Translations under genes and position numbers: made by a program
Assembly (NCBI GenBank): GCA_017456545.1
Contig: JAFTJE010000024.1
Location: 1 to 64,000, forward strand
Source of the DNA: Clostridia bacterium
GTDB taxonomy: Bacteria; Bacillota; Clostridia; Oscillospirales; CAG-272
DNA: 64,000 nt
Direction of reading: 5' to 3'
Shown here: one piece after another, positions 16,624 through 24,906 of the stretch
Layout: every line of letters begins with the position of its first letter
Numbering within the stretch: the stretch's first letter is position 1
Notes under the pieces: generated by a model
What the model was told of the DNA's origin: nothing
What the model saw: the letters and a program-made list of their open reading frames with translations, nothing else
Databases searched by the model: none

Positions 16624-16701
16624 ATTATACCTTAAAAGGTCAAAAAAATCAATACAATATTCCGATAACTTATTGAAAATCATAGATTTTTGTGCTACAA
16701 T
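16624..16701. promoter_or_regulatory. Divergent promoters, GH2 glucuronidase and second lyase
   Basis: Minus: TTGATT at 16647-16652 and TATAAT at 16624-16629 (17 bp). Plus: TTGAAA at 16673-16678 and TACAAT at 16696-16701 (17 bp). The dyad AAAATC-ATA-GATTTT (16676-16690) overlaps the plus -35 region, and another AAAATCAA half site covers the minus -35 box, recalling the control region at 12418. Confidence 0.6.
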
Positions 16702-16790
16702 CACCTTATAGTCGAGGCACAGTGTCAAGGCTATTATAAAAAATCGAAAATGAGATAACAAAACGGATAGGCTTGAAAAGGAGCTTTACT

Positions 16791-18500
16791 ATGTTTGAAA
16801 TTGCAAAAGACCCGAAAATATGGGAAAGAGTCAGAAGCGATGAGGCATTTGCCCGTCACCGTAAAGAAATCAAGGAGCAGTATGACAGGGTTTTCAAAAT
16901 AAAGCCGAGAGCTGCAAACGCATGGGAGGTTTTGGAATTCGGAAAGAGTCGTGAGGGAGCCGAGAGAGGCCCCGAGACCTATCGTCAGCTGCAGACATCG
17001 GCTTTGCTATCACTTATTTACCCCGATAATAAAGAATACTATGAAAGCCTGATAGAGGTTATCTGGGGAATATGTAACGAATATACCTGGGCACCTCTTG
17101 GTCATTATAACAGCTATTATGACAGAACTCCTGCAGACTTTGACCCCGGTCTTATAGATATTTTTGCCGCTTCCTTAGCCTTTTCTCTTGCAGAGATAAA
17201 GAGCCTTTTTAAGGATAGATTTCCTAAGCTGCTCACTGACAGAATCACATATGAGATAAGACGCCACACAATAGAGCCATATCTTACAAGAACATTCTTC
17301 TGGGAGCATCACAATAACAACTGGACAGCAGTTTGTACCGGTGCAGTCGGAGGTACTCTTATGTATGAGGACCCCGAGGAGTTTATGCGTCAGCTCCCCA
17401 GACTCGAAAAGTCGATGCAGTGCTATATTGACAGCTACGAGGACGACGGAATGTGCGTGGAGGGAACTGCGTACTGGGGCTTTGGCTTTGGATTTTTCTC
17501 CGTTTATGCAATGCTCCTCCGTGAGCTTACAAATGGGGAATACGATTGGTTTAAGCTTCCTAAGATTAAGGCAATTTCTCAGTTTATTCAGAAAATGCAT
17601 CTCCAGCCAAATGTACTTGCGATGTTCAGTGATGTAAATGCAAGGGAGGGCTATTTTGTAGGTCTTCCTCATATGCTTAAGACAATTTACGGCGATGCAA
17701 TAGAAAAGCTCCCTACGGAGCAGGCTACCATTGTTGCGTACTGCCATTGGGCATTTGCTGTTCGTTCCACGGTTTACTTCAATCCCGACTTTGTGGATAA
17801 CAAGCTTGCTAACTGTGTTTATTCTGCCCCTGTTACAAATTACTTTATCAAGAGAACAGATGATTACGGTCTTGCCTTTAAGGGTGGTAACCAGTGGGAG
17901 AGCCATAACCATATGGATGTAGGCTCCTTTATCCTTGCAAGGCACAACAGACAGGTATTCTGCGATTTTGGATATATCGGTCCCGGCAACTGGCCCGGAT
18001 ATCAGGGAGATAGAAGAAACGAGTATTTCCAGCCGTCATCATTCTCTCACAGCGTACCTTATTTTAACGGCAAGGGTCAGGGAGGCGATTGCCCCGACAA
18101 AGCAAGAGCAGTATACGATGAGGAAAAGGGAACGGTATATATGGACTTTACCCTCGGATACAGCAAAAAGGAGCATCCCAATCTCAGAAAGGCAGAGAGG
18201 ACATTTACTCCTCTTGATGACAAAATTGACATTTATGACAGGTATGAGTTTGACGGTGAGGCAAGAATTACAGAACGCTTTGTAACGACTATTAAGCCGA
18301 TAGTAGATGGAAATACTGTTATTCTTGATGATGTACGCTTTACCTGTACAAGTGAGGCAGCTCTTAATATTGTGGAGCAGCCTTATGTTGACCAGCTACC
18401 CGATGAAAACAAAAATTACAACAAGATATGCTACCTCCTCGATTATACTCTTTGTGAGGGTGTAATGGAATTTAAGGCTACTATCGATTTTATAAACTGA
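16791..18500 (+). CDS. Heparinase II/III-like lyase or hydrolase, second copy
   Basis: A 569-residue paralogue of the lyase at 10653-12329. The same residues are present: Asn177 in HNNNWTAVCTGA, Tyr228 in GTAYWGFGFGFF and His372/His374 in ESHNHMDVGSF. The C-terminal beta-sandwich has an insert around GPGNWPGYQGDRRNEY that is absent from the first copy, so substrate recognition may differ. The ATG following AAAGGAGCTTTACT is preferred over an upstream TTG. Cytoplasmic by absence of a signal peptide. It probably heads a transcript with the lipoprotein and GH36 genes, although a hairpin at 18507 may stop part of the transcription. Confidence 0.82.
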   Translation: MFEIAKDPKIWERVRSDEAFARHRKEIKEQYDRVFKIKPRAANAWEVLEFGKSREGAERGPETYRQLQTSALLSLIYPDNKEYYESLIEVIWGICNEYTWAPLGHYNSYYDRTPADFDPGLIDIFAASLAFSLAEIKSLFKDRFPKLLTDRITYEIRRHTIEPYLTRTFFWEHHNNNWTAVCTGAVGGTLMYEDPEEFMRQLPRLEKSMQCYIDSYEDDGMCVEGTAYWGFGFGFFSVYAMLLRELTNGEYDWFKLPKIKAISQFIQKMHLQPNVLAMFSDVNAREGYFVGLPHMLKTIYGDAIEKLPTEQATIVAYCHWAFAVRSTVYFNPDFVDNKLANCVYSAPVTNYFIKRTDDYGLAFKGGNQWESHNHMDVGSFILARHNRQVFCDFGYIGPGNWPGYQGDRRNEYFQPSSFSHSVPYFNGKGQGGDCPDKARAVYDEEKGTVYMDFTLGYSKKEHPNLRKAERTFTPLDDKIDIYDRYEFDGEARITERFVTTIKPIVDGNTVILDDVRFTCTSEAALNIVEQPYVDQLPDENKNYNKICYLLDYTLCEGVMEFKATIDFIN

Positions 18501-18506
18501 GCTTTA

Positions 18507-18543
18507 GCGAGGCAGGATTTTTCCCTTGCCTCGCTTTTCCTTT
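18507..18543 (+). terminator. Terminator after the second lyase gene
   Basis: Stem GCGAGGCA/TGCCTCGC followed by TTTTCCTTT, between the lyase and the lipoprotein gene; likely partial attenuation of downstream genes. Confidence 0.75.
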
Positions 18544-18586
18544 AATCTGAAACACCATGTCAGCCAATGACGGATAGGAGAAAAAT

Positions 18587-20344
18587 ATGAAAAGAATTTT
18601 GGCGTTTGCCTTACTTTTGGTTATATCTCTTTCCTTTATACTCGCATCCTGCAGTAACGGAGATGAAACTACAACAGGTGCACCCGATGACGGTACCACA
18701 ACAACCGCAAATAACAATAATGAAAATACAGTAAACAGAGAAGAGCTTGAAGAAAAGGTGGAAAAGGCTTTGGAGAGCAAGCATAAATTAACCTTTAACG
18801 ACGACGGAAGCTTCAGGGTGCTTATCCTTGCCGACATCCATATGAATACCTCGGCAGACGCTGCAAAGGTACAGGCTGTAAAGGACAGAATCAAGCTCCT
18901 TGTGGACAGAGAAAAGCCCGACCTTGTAATTTTTACGGGAGACAATACTATAAATTCCTCCACGGAGGCAATTTTGCGTGACAATATTTCTGCTATGGTA
19001 AGCTATATTGAGGAAAAAAAGATTCCCTGGTGCCATGTTTACGGAAATCACGACCACGAAAATGCCCTTTCCAAGGAAGAGCAGCATAGGATTTATCAGT
19101 CCTATGAATACTGTGTTTCCAAGGATAACCCTGCCGATATTTATATCAGTGGAGTCGGCAACTATGTTAATGCAGTCTACAACAAGGACGGCACGGTGGG
19201 TGCTGTAATATATTGCCTTGATTCCGGTACATATATGAGCAGTGGCGGATACGACTATATCAAGGCAAGTCAGATAGGCTGGTATAAGGAGACCTCCGAG
19301 CTCTTAAAGGAGTATAACGGTGGAAAGGCAGTGCCTGCGATTATGGCATTCCATATTCCGTTGAAGGAAAATACCACAGCCTATGAAAACAGAGAAAATA
19401 AGGAAATCGTGCTTGAATATACAGGCGAAAGAAACGAAAATATATGCTCCTCAACCATAGATACCAATCTTTTGGAAACCGTATTTGAGTGTGGAGATGT
19501 TAAGGCAATAGTGACAGGACACGACCATGTAAACGACTATATGTACAATTACAAGGGCGTTAAGCTTGCATCCTCCCCGAATTTCAGCGACCTTACATAT
19601 ACTAACGCCTCCGTTCAGGGTGCCCGTGTATTTGACCTGAATTTATCTACCATAAATAATGTTACAACCTATGTTTCATATATTATAGACAGGCTTAACC
19701 CCGATGACTACGGTACACTTAGCTCAAACACCTCTCTTGAATATGCAAAGCAAGAGATTGACAGTGCCGTTATTACAGGCTGGAATTCAGCAGGACTTAC
19801 AGGTAATGCAGAGCTTTCCTTAGTTGACGGAAAGGGAGCAGCCGGCAGCAACGCACTGAAGATAGTAAGAGACGATATCGGTAATTTTGAAATGTCCTTC
19901 AGATTTTCCAACGCAGGCAAGCTCGGGGATAATAAATATCTTATAGTCTGGGCTGACTTTACAGGTGTGGAATTCCGTAAGGCGTGCTTCGGTCTTACAT
20001 CCGACGGGGGACACGCAGGACCCTACAGAACAGACGATGCCGATTACAAATCTCCGATATACTATCTTGCAGAGGGCTCAAGCCAATGGACAGAGCTCTC
20101 CCACGGTACCGACGGATGCTTCGGAGTTGGTGATAACGGCTCTCAGGGAGTTATAAATATGAAGGGATATTTTGCCGTACCCGTTGATAATCTTCGCTGT
20201 GGAACAAAAGCAATGACATCAGATAGCCTTGTATCCGGATTTTATTTCTATGGCTCCTTAAACAGCGGCTCAGCATATAATGTTCCGTTCTATATGGATG
20301 ATATACGCCTTGTTACCGATTATAAAGAATTTTCGGCTAACTGA
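18587..20344 (+). CDS. Lipoprotein metallophosphoesterase
   Basis: A 585-residue lipoprotein: signal peptide with lipobox LASC (Cys about residue 22), then a T/N-rich tether to about residue 50. The calcineurin-like phosphoesterase domain (about 65-360) shows LADIHMN, FTGDN, VYGNHDHE, MAFHIP and TGHDHVN, the full metal-binding set. The C-terminal 190 residues, after YVSYIIDRLNPD, look like a jelly-roll carbohydrate-binding or discoidin-like domain (ALKIVRDDIGNFEMSF). It would act on the outer face of the membrane, perhaps on phosphorylated glycan or lipid-linked substrates. It is the only exported product of the island, placed between a lyase and a GH36 gene. Confidence 0.82.
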   Translation: MKRILAFALLLVISLSFILASCSNGDETTTGAPDDGTTTTANNNNENTVNREELEEKVEKALESKHKLTFNDDGSFRVLILADIHMNTSADAAKVQAVKDRIKLLVDREKPDLVIFTGDNTINSSTEAILRDNISAMVSYIEEKKIPWCHVYGNHDHENALSKEEQHRIYQSYEYCVSKDNPADIYISGVGNYVNAVYNKDGTVGAVIYCLDSGTYMSSGGYDYIKASQIGWYKETSELLKEYNGGKAVPAIMAFHIPLKENTTAYENRENKEIVLEYTGERNENICSSTIDTNLLETVFECGDVKAIVTGHDHVNDYMYNYKGVKLASSPNFSDLTYTNASVQGARVFDLNLSTINNVTTYVSYIIDRLNPDDYGTLSSNTSLEYAKQEIDSAVITGWNSAGLTGNAELSLVDGKGAAGSNALKIVRDDIGNFEMSFRFSNAGKLGDNKYLIVWADFTGVEFRKACFGLTSDGGHAGPYRTDDADYKSPIYYLAEGSSQWTELSHGTDGCFGVGDNGSQGVINMKGYFAVPVDNLRCGTKAMTSDSLVSGFYFYGSLNSGSAYNVPFYMDDIRLVTDYKEFSAN

Positions 20345-20360
20345 TTTAATGAGGTAAAAG

Positions 20361-22109
20361 ATGAAAAACAGATTTATTCTTAATAAACTTACAAACGGAC
20401 TTGAGCTTAATGAAAAATGGGATGGTAATATCTGTTCAATTTCCGTAACCAATAAAACGGACAGGGATATAAAGCCCTCGGACCTTACTGTCTATAAGGC
20501 AGATATGACATTTTCACCCGATACTAAATTCTACGGAGAGGGCTATAATATGCTTTCCCAGTACGGTGGCACAATAAGGGACTTTAAGCTCCTTGGCTCC
20601 TTCAGTGACTACGACCATTACAGGCTATACAGACCCGAGGGGATGAATCAGGTATACAATATGATTATCTTCTATCCCGAGGGAGAGGAGCCTGTGCTTA
20701 TAGGCTTTGCCTCCGTTTACCGCTTTAACGGTTGGATTCGCTTTAACGAAAGGGAGATACATATTGCTCTGAACTGTGAAAATGCAGTTATTGGTGCAGG
20801 CAGGACAGAAAGGCTTGAGGAAATCTTTATAGAGCAGGGAGAGGTAAATACGGTACTTAGCCATTTTGCCGATGCCATCGCCCGTAATCATCCAAAGAGG
20901 GACTTTCCCGAGATTCCCACAGGCTGGTGCTCATGGCTTGTATACGGTCCCAACATAACAGAAAAGAATATATACGACAACCTTGATGCAATCAAAAGGC
21001 ACGGGCTTAATCTCAAGTATATACAGATAGACGACGGCTATCAGGAGTACTGGGGCGACTGGTTTAACTTTACTGATAAGTTCGACAGTGGAGTAAAGCA
21101 GATTTGCCTTGATATAAAGGAAAAGGGCTTTGAGCCGGCTATCTGGGTTGCTCCCTTCGTAGCCGAAAAAGATTCCCGACTGTTTAAGAATCATCCCGAT
21201 TGGTTTGTTAAGGATGATGAGGGAAGACCGCTTTCCTCAGGGGATGTAACCTTCGGTGGCTGGAGATGTGCCCCCTGGTATATTCTTGATATGACCCATC
21301 CCGGGGCACAGGAATATATAAGAACGGTTTTCACCGTTATGAGACACGAGTGGCAGATAAAGTATTTTAAGCTGGATGCAATTGTATGGGCTGCCTTACC
21401 CTTCGGTCACAGATATGATGACACAAAAACAGCCGTTGAGGCTTATAGAATGGGAATGGACATTATTTGCGATTCCGTAGGTGTGGAAAGCTTTGTGCTC
21501 GGTGGTAATTCTCCTATGTGGCCATCCATAGGCTGTGTAAACGGTATGAGAGTTACAAACGATAATTGCCGTTCGTGGTATCAGTTTACTCAGCTTGCAA
21601 GAGAGTGCTTCCACAGGAACTGGCAGCATAACCGTCTTTGGATAAATGACCCTGATACAGTCCTTTTGCAAAACGAAAAAATAAGAATCGTAGGCCCCGA
21701 CGGCAAGGTTAGCTATAAGGATGGAGAGCTTACTAAGGGCGAGTTCGCATTTAATGCCGCATATACCATGGCATCGGGTGGAATGGTGCTGTCAAGCGAC
21801 GATATTTCATTTATGACGGAGGAGAATGTGGAGCTCTTAAGAAGACTGCTTCCTCCTACCTGTGTCGCCGCAGAATTTGACGGTGATGATTATACAGTCG
21901 GCAGAGCAAGGATAGATGAAAATAAAACTATTGTCTATATATTCAATTTTGATAATGAAAGTAAGGATGTTACGGTAAAAATAGAGGGTAAAAGGGAAAT
22001 ATTTGACCTTATTGAAAATAAGCCCTTGGGCATTTTTGAAGGAGAAATACACCTCCCGACCTTTGAGCCACACAATGCCAAGGTGCTGATTTGCACAAAG
22101 GCTCAATAA
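20361..22109 (+). CDS. Clan GH-D alpha-galactosidase (GH36-like)
   Basis: A 582-residue enzyme, shorter than the GH36 at 6582. After a beta domain (about 1-175) the barrel starts at FPEIPTGWCSW and includes YIQIDDGYQ; the predicted nucleophile is Asp339 in YFKLDAI and the acid/base Asp401 in RVTNDNC. A small C-terminal beta domain ends the protein. The motif set fits GH36 subgroups or raffinose-synthase-like GH36 rather than GH27. No signal peptide. RBS GAGGTAAAAG precedes the ATG, 16 bp after the lipoprotein stop, so it is co-transcribed with that gene. Confidence 0.82.
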   Translation: MKNRFILNKLTNGLELNEKWDGNICSISVTNKTDRDIKPSDLTVYKADMTFSPDTKFYGEGYNMLSQYGGTIRDFKLLGSFSDYDHYRLYRPEGMNQVYNMIIFYPEGEEPVLIGFASVYRFNGWIRFNEREIHIALNCENAVIGAGRTERLEEIFIEQGEVNTVLSHFADAIARNHPKRDFPEIPTGWCSWLVYGPNITEKNIYDNLDAIKRHGLNLKYIQIDDGYQEYWGDWFNFTDKFDSGVKQICLDIKEKGFEPAIWVAPFVAEKDSRLFKNHPDWFVKDDEGRPLSSGDVTFGGWRCAPWYILDMTHPGAQEYIRTVFTVMRHEWQIKYFKLDAIVWAALPFGHRYDDTKTAVEAYRMGMDIICDSVGVESFVLGGNSPMWPSIGCVNGMRVTNDNCRSWYQFTQLARECFHRNWQHNRLWINDPDTVLLQNEKIRIVGPDGKVSYKDGELTKGEFAFNAAYTMASGGMVLSSDDISFMTEENVELLRRLLPPTCVAAEFDGDDYTVGRARIDENKTIVYIFNFDNESKDVTVKIEGKREIFDLIENKPLGIFEGEIHLPTFEPHNAKVLICTKAQ

Positions 22110-22230
22110 AAGAGAAAGAATTTAGGATGTCATTTTACAAATTGAAGCAGAGGCTTCCCGTCCTGTATCAATTATGGAATTGCAGTAACGGAGCATAGCA
22201 GAGTTGGTAGAATTTATTTTTACGATTATG

Positions 22231-22261
22231 AAAAAAAGAGGCTGTTTCCGGTCTCTTTTTT
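22231..22261 (+). terminator. Rho-independent terminator closing the carbohydrate island
   Basis: AAAAAAGAG and CTCTTTTTT arms around a 12-base loop, ending in a T run, downstream of the second GH36. Confidence 0.7.
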
Positions 22262-22289
22262 CATTGGGGTTAAAAACAGCTTATTGTAC

Positions 22290-22319
22290 TTGACAAACTA
22301 CTGTAAAATATTATATAAT
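22290..22319 (+). promoter_or_regulatory. Promoter of the baiN-cmk-plsC-ispH operon
   Basis: TTGACA at 22290-22295 and TATAAT at 22314-22319, both consensus, 18-bp spacer, 33 bp before the first gene. Confidence 0.8.
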
Positions 22320-22352
22320 TATACTTGATATTATTTATGTGGAGGTTAGCCT

Positions 22353-23603
22353 ATGGACGGTGGATACAGTCAGAGGAGGGTCGGTATAATCGGTGGTGGA
22401 CCTGCCGGTATGATGGCTTCGATATACGCTGTGCAAAACGGTGCAGAGGTTACCCTCTTTGAGAAAAATCCCTATCTCGGCAAAAAGCTCGGTATCACGG
22501 GTAAGGGCAGATGCAATGTTACAAACGACTGTGACAATGCAGAATTCCTCAAGAATGTAATTGCCAATCCGAAATTTCTTTACGCTTCCATAAATAATTT
22601 TTCAACACAGGATACAAAAAGCTTCTTCGAGGGGCTGGGCGTTCCCTTAAAAACAGAGAGAGGACGCAGGGTTTTTCCCGTTTCGGATAAGGCGTCGGAT
22701 ATAGTAAATGCCCTAAAGAATTGTGTTCTCGATTACGGTGTCAGGGTGGTTAATCAGCGTGTTATCTCTATTGTTACGGAGGGGACACGGGTAACAGGGC
22801 TCAGGACCGAAACGGAGGAATATAAATTTGATGCGATTATTTGTGCCACAGGTGGGGCATCCTACCCTATGACAGGCTCTGACGGTGACGGATATAAGTT
22901 CGCAAGGGAGCTCGGTATTGAAATAAGCCCCATATTCCCATCCCTTGTACCCCTTGAGACAAAGGAGGATGTGTCCTGCAATATGGGACTGTCCTTAAAA
23001 AATGTAACATTAAAAATTGTAGATAATAAAAAGGGTAAGACCGTATTTAGTGAGCTGGGAGAAATGCTCTTTACCCATTTTGGGCTGACGGGTCCCCTTG
23101 TGCTTTCCGCATCATCCCATATGAGGGAGATGGAGAGGGGCAGATATACGGCTTATATAGATTTTAAGCCCGCCCTTGATTTCAGTGAGCTTGATAAAAG
23201 GGTAATTTCCGACTTTTCTAAAAATATCAATAAGGATTTTTGTAATTCCCTCGGTAATTTACTGCCGTCAAAGATAATTCCTTATATGATTGAAAGAAGC
23301 GGAATAAGACCCGATGCAAAGGTGAATGAAATAACTAAGGTGCAAAGGAAGGCCTTTGTAGATACTCTTAAGGGGCTGTCCCTGGAGATAACCGGCTTCC
23401 GTCCCTTACGGGAGGCAATTGTAACAGCCGGAGGAATCAGTGTTAAGGAAATAAATCCCTCAGATATGCAGTCTAAGAAATATAAGGGACTGTACTTTGC
23501 AGGGGAGGTAATAGATGTCGACGCCTATACAGGTGGATATAATTTACAAATAGCATTTTCCACAGGTGCCCTTGCAGGGATGCACGCCTCGTGGGGAGAA
23601 TAG
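22353..23603 (+). CDS. BaiN/YhiN (HI0933) family flavoprotein
   Basis: A 416-residue FAD-binding oxidoreductase. GIIGGGPAGMMASIYA at the N-terminus is the dinucleotide-binding fold, followed by the family signature LGKKLGITGKGRCNVTN. Later motifs ICATGGASYPMTGSDGDGYKFA and the C-terminal GLYFAGEVIDVDAYTGGYNLQ are typical of HI0933-like proteins, length as usual. Members are linked to bile-acid flavin reductase BaiN, but the physiological role of most is uncertain. It heads a housekeeping operon; the next gene begins 8 bp after its stop codon. Ribosome site GGAGG before ATG. Confidence 0.88.
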   Translation: MDGGYSQRRVGIIGGGPAGMMASIYAVQNGAEVTLFEKNPYLGKKLGITGKGRCNVTNDCDNAEFLKNVIANPKFLYASINNFSTQDTKSFFEGLGVPLKTERGRRVFPVSDKASDIVNALKNCVLDYGVRVVNQRVISIVTEGTRVTGLRTETEEYKFDAIICATGGASYPMTGSDGDGYKFARELGIEISPIFPSLVPLETKEDVSCNMGLSLKNVTLKIVDNKKGKTVFSELGEMLFTHFGLTGPLVLSASSHMREMERGRYTAYIDFKPALDFSELDKRVISDFSKNINKDFCNSLGNLLPSKIIPYMIERSGIRPDAKVNEITKVQRKAFVDTLKGLSLEITGFRPLREAIVTAGGISVKEINPSDMQSKKYKGLYFAGEVIDVDAYTGGYNLQIAFSTGALAGMHASWGE

Positions 23604-23611
23604 GAGTATTT

Positions 23612-24289
23612 ATGATTAAAATAGCACTTGACGGACCAAGCGGAGCAGGAAAAAGCACTGTTGCCAAGGCAATAGCAAAGCGACTTTCCATAGTTTATGT
23701 AGACACAGGAGCCCTTTACCGTTCTATCGGACTTTATATTCAGCGTCTCGGTATTGATAAGACAGATAAGGAAAAAATAATCAGTCAGCTTCCTTCTATT
23801 CATCTTGCACTGGAGTACAAGGACGGCGTACAGAGTGTTATACTGAACGGTGAGGATGTAAGCGGACTTATAAGAACAGGAGAAATAGCAATGTATGCCT
23901 CTGCAGTTTCTGCAATCCCCGAGGTGAGGGCGTTTCTTCTTGACACCCAGCGAGATATTGCACATAAAAACAGCGTTATAATGGATGGTAGGGATATCGG
24001 TACTGTTATTCTCCCCGACGCCGAGGTTAAAATATTTATGGTGGCATCTCCCGAGGCAAGGGCTAAGAGAAGATACCTTGAGCTTACTGAAAAGGGTGAG
24101 AAATGTACATTTGAGAGTGTGCTTGCCGACATTGTGGAGAGGGATAAGAATGACTCTACAAGGAAGGTAGCTCCCGCAATCCCGGCTGATGATGCTGTAT
24201 TTCTTGATAATTCGGACCTCGATGTGGAGGGTACTGTTGACAAGGCATTGGAAATCATTTCAAGTAAAGTAGATATAGAGGCAATATAA
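23612..24289 (+). CDS. cmk: Cytidylate kinase
   Basis: A 225-residue (d)CMP kinase converting CMP and dCMP to diphosphates. The P-loop GPSGAGKST (residues 8-16), the Asp/Arg motif MDGRDIGTV and the LID-like stretch AKRRYLEL are present. The start is the ATG after AGGAGTATTT rather than an upstream in-frame start inside the baiN gene. Its stop codon overlaps the plsC start, a frequent cmk-plsC-ispH order in Clostridia. Confidence 0.95.
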   Translation: MIKIALDGPSGAGKSTVAKAIAKRLSIVYVDTGALYRSIGLYIQRLGIDKTDKEKIISQLPSIHLALEYKDGVQSVILNGEDVSGLIRTGEIAMYASAVSAIPEVRAFLLDTQRDIAHKNSVIMDGRDIGTVILPDAEVKIFMVASPEARAKRRYLELTEKGEKCTFESVLADIVERDKNDSTRKVAPAIPADDAVFLDNSDLDVEGTVDKALEIISSKVDIEAI

Positions 24290-24906
24290 TGAACAAGTTT
24301 TACAGAGGTACAAAGAGACTGTTCGGAGGACTTTTTAAGCTATTGTTCCGAATAAAAGTTATAAATCGTGAAAAAGAGGTTTTTGACAAGCCGTTTATAG
24401 TTTGTGCCAACCATACAAGCCTTATGGATGTTGTTGCCCTTGTAATTGCATTTAAGGGTCAGATTCGCTTTATGGCTAAGAAGGAGATATTCAAGGTTCC
24501 TGTTCTAAGCTGGTTTGCAAAATCCATGGGTGCATTTCCCGTTGACCGTAAGAACGGTGATGTAGCTGCTATAAAGAAAACTATTGAGATGCTCAAAAAC
24601 GGAGATAAGGTCGGCATATTCCCTCAGGGAACACGCTGCCCCTATGTTAACCCGAGAGAAACCGAGGTTAAGGACGGTGTGGGTATGATATCCTCCCGTG
24701 CAGGAGTCGGTATTGTACCCGTTTACATAAAGACAAAGAAGGGTAAGCTTAAGCTTTTCCACAAGACAAGAGTAATAATCGGAGATTATATCCCACCGGA
24801 GCAGCTTGATTTTGATGCTACAGGTAAGGAAAAATATAAGCTCATGGCTCACCATGTATTTGATAAGATTTGTGACCTCGGTGAGCAGACGGAGATAAAA
24901 TGGTAA
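24289..24906 (+). CDS. plsC: 1-acyl-sn-glycerol-3-phosphate acyltransferase
   Basis: A 205-residue acyltransferase forming phosphatidate from lysophosphatidate. The catalytic HX4D motif is H42-TSLM-D47 and the substrate-binding motif FPQGTR is at residues 111-116. A hydrophobic N-terminal helix (LFGGLFKLLF) may attach it to the membrane. Start overlaps the cmk stop; the end overlaps the ispH start by 7 bp, so the three genes are translationally coupled. Confidence 0.93.
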   Translation: MNKFYRGTKRLFGGLFKLLFRIKVINREKEVFDKPFIVCANHTSLMDVVALVIAFKGQIRFMAKKEIFKVPVLSWFAKSMGAFPVDRKNGDVAAIKKTIEMLKNGDKVGIFPQGTRCPYVNPRETEVKDGVGMISSRAGVGIVPVYIKTKKGKLKLFHKTRVIIGDYIPPEQLDFDATGKEKYKLMAHHVFDKICDLGEQTEIKW

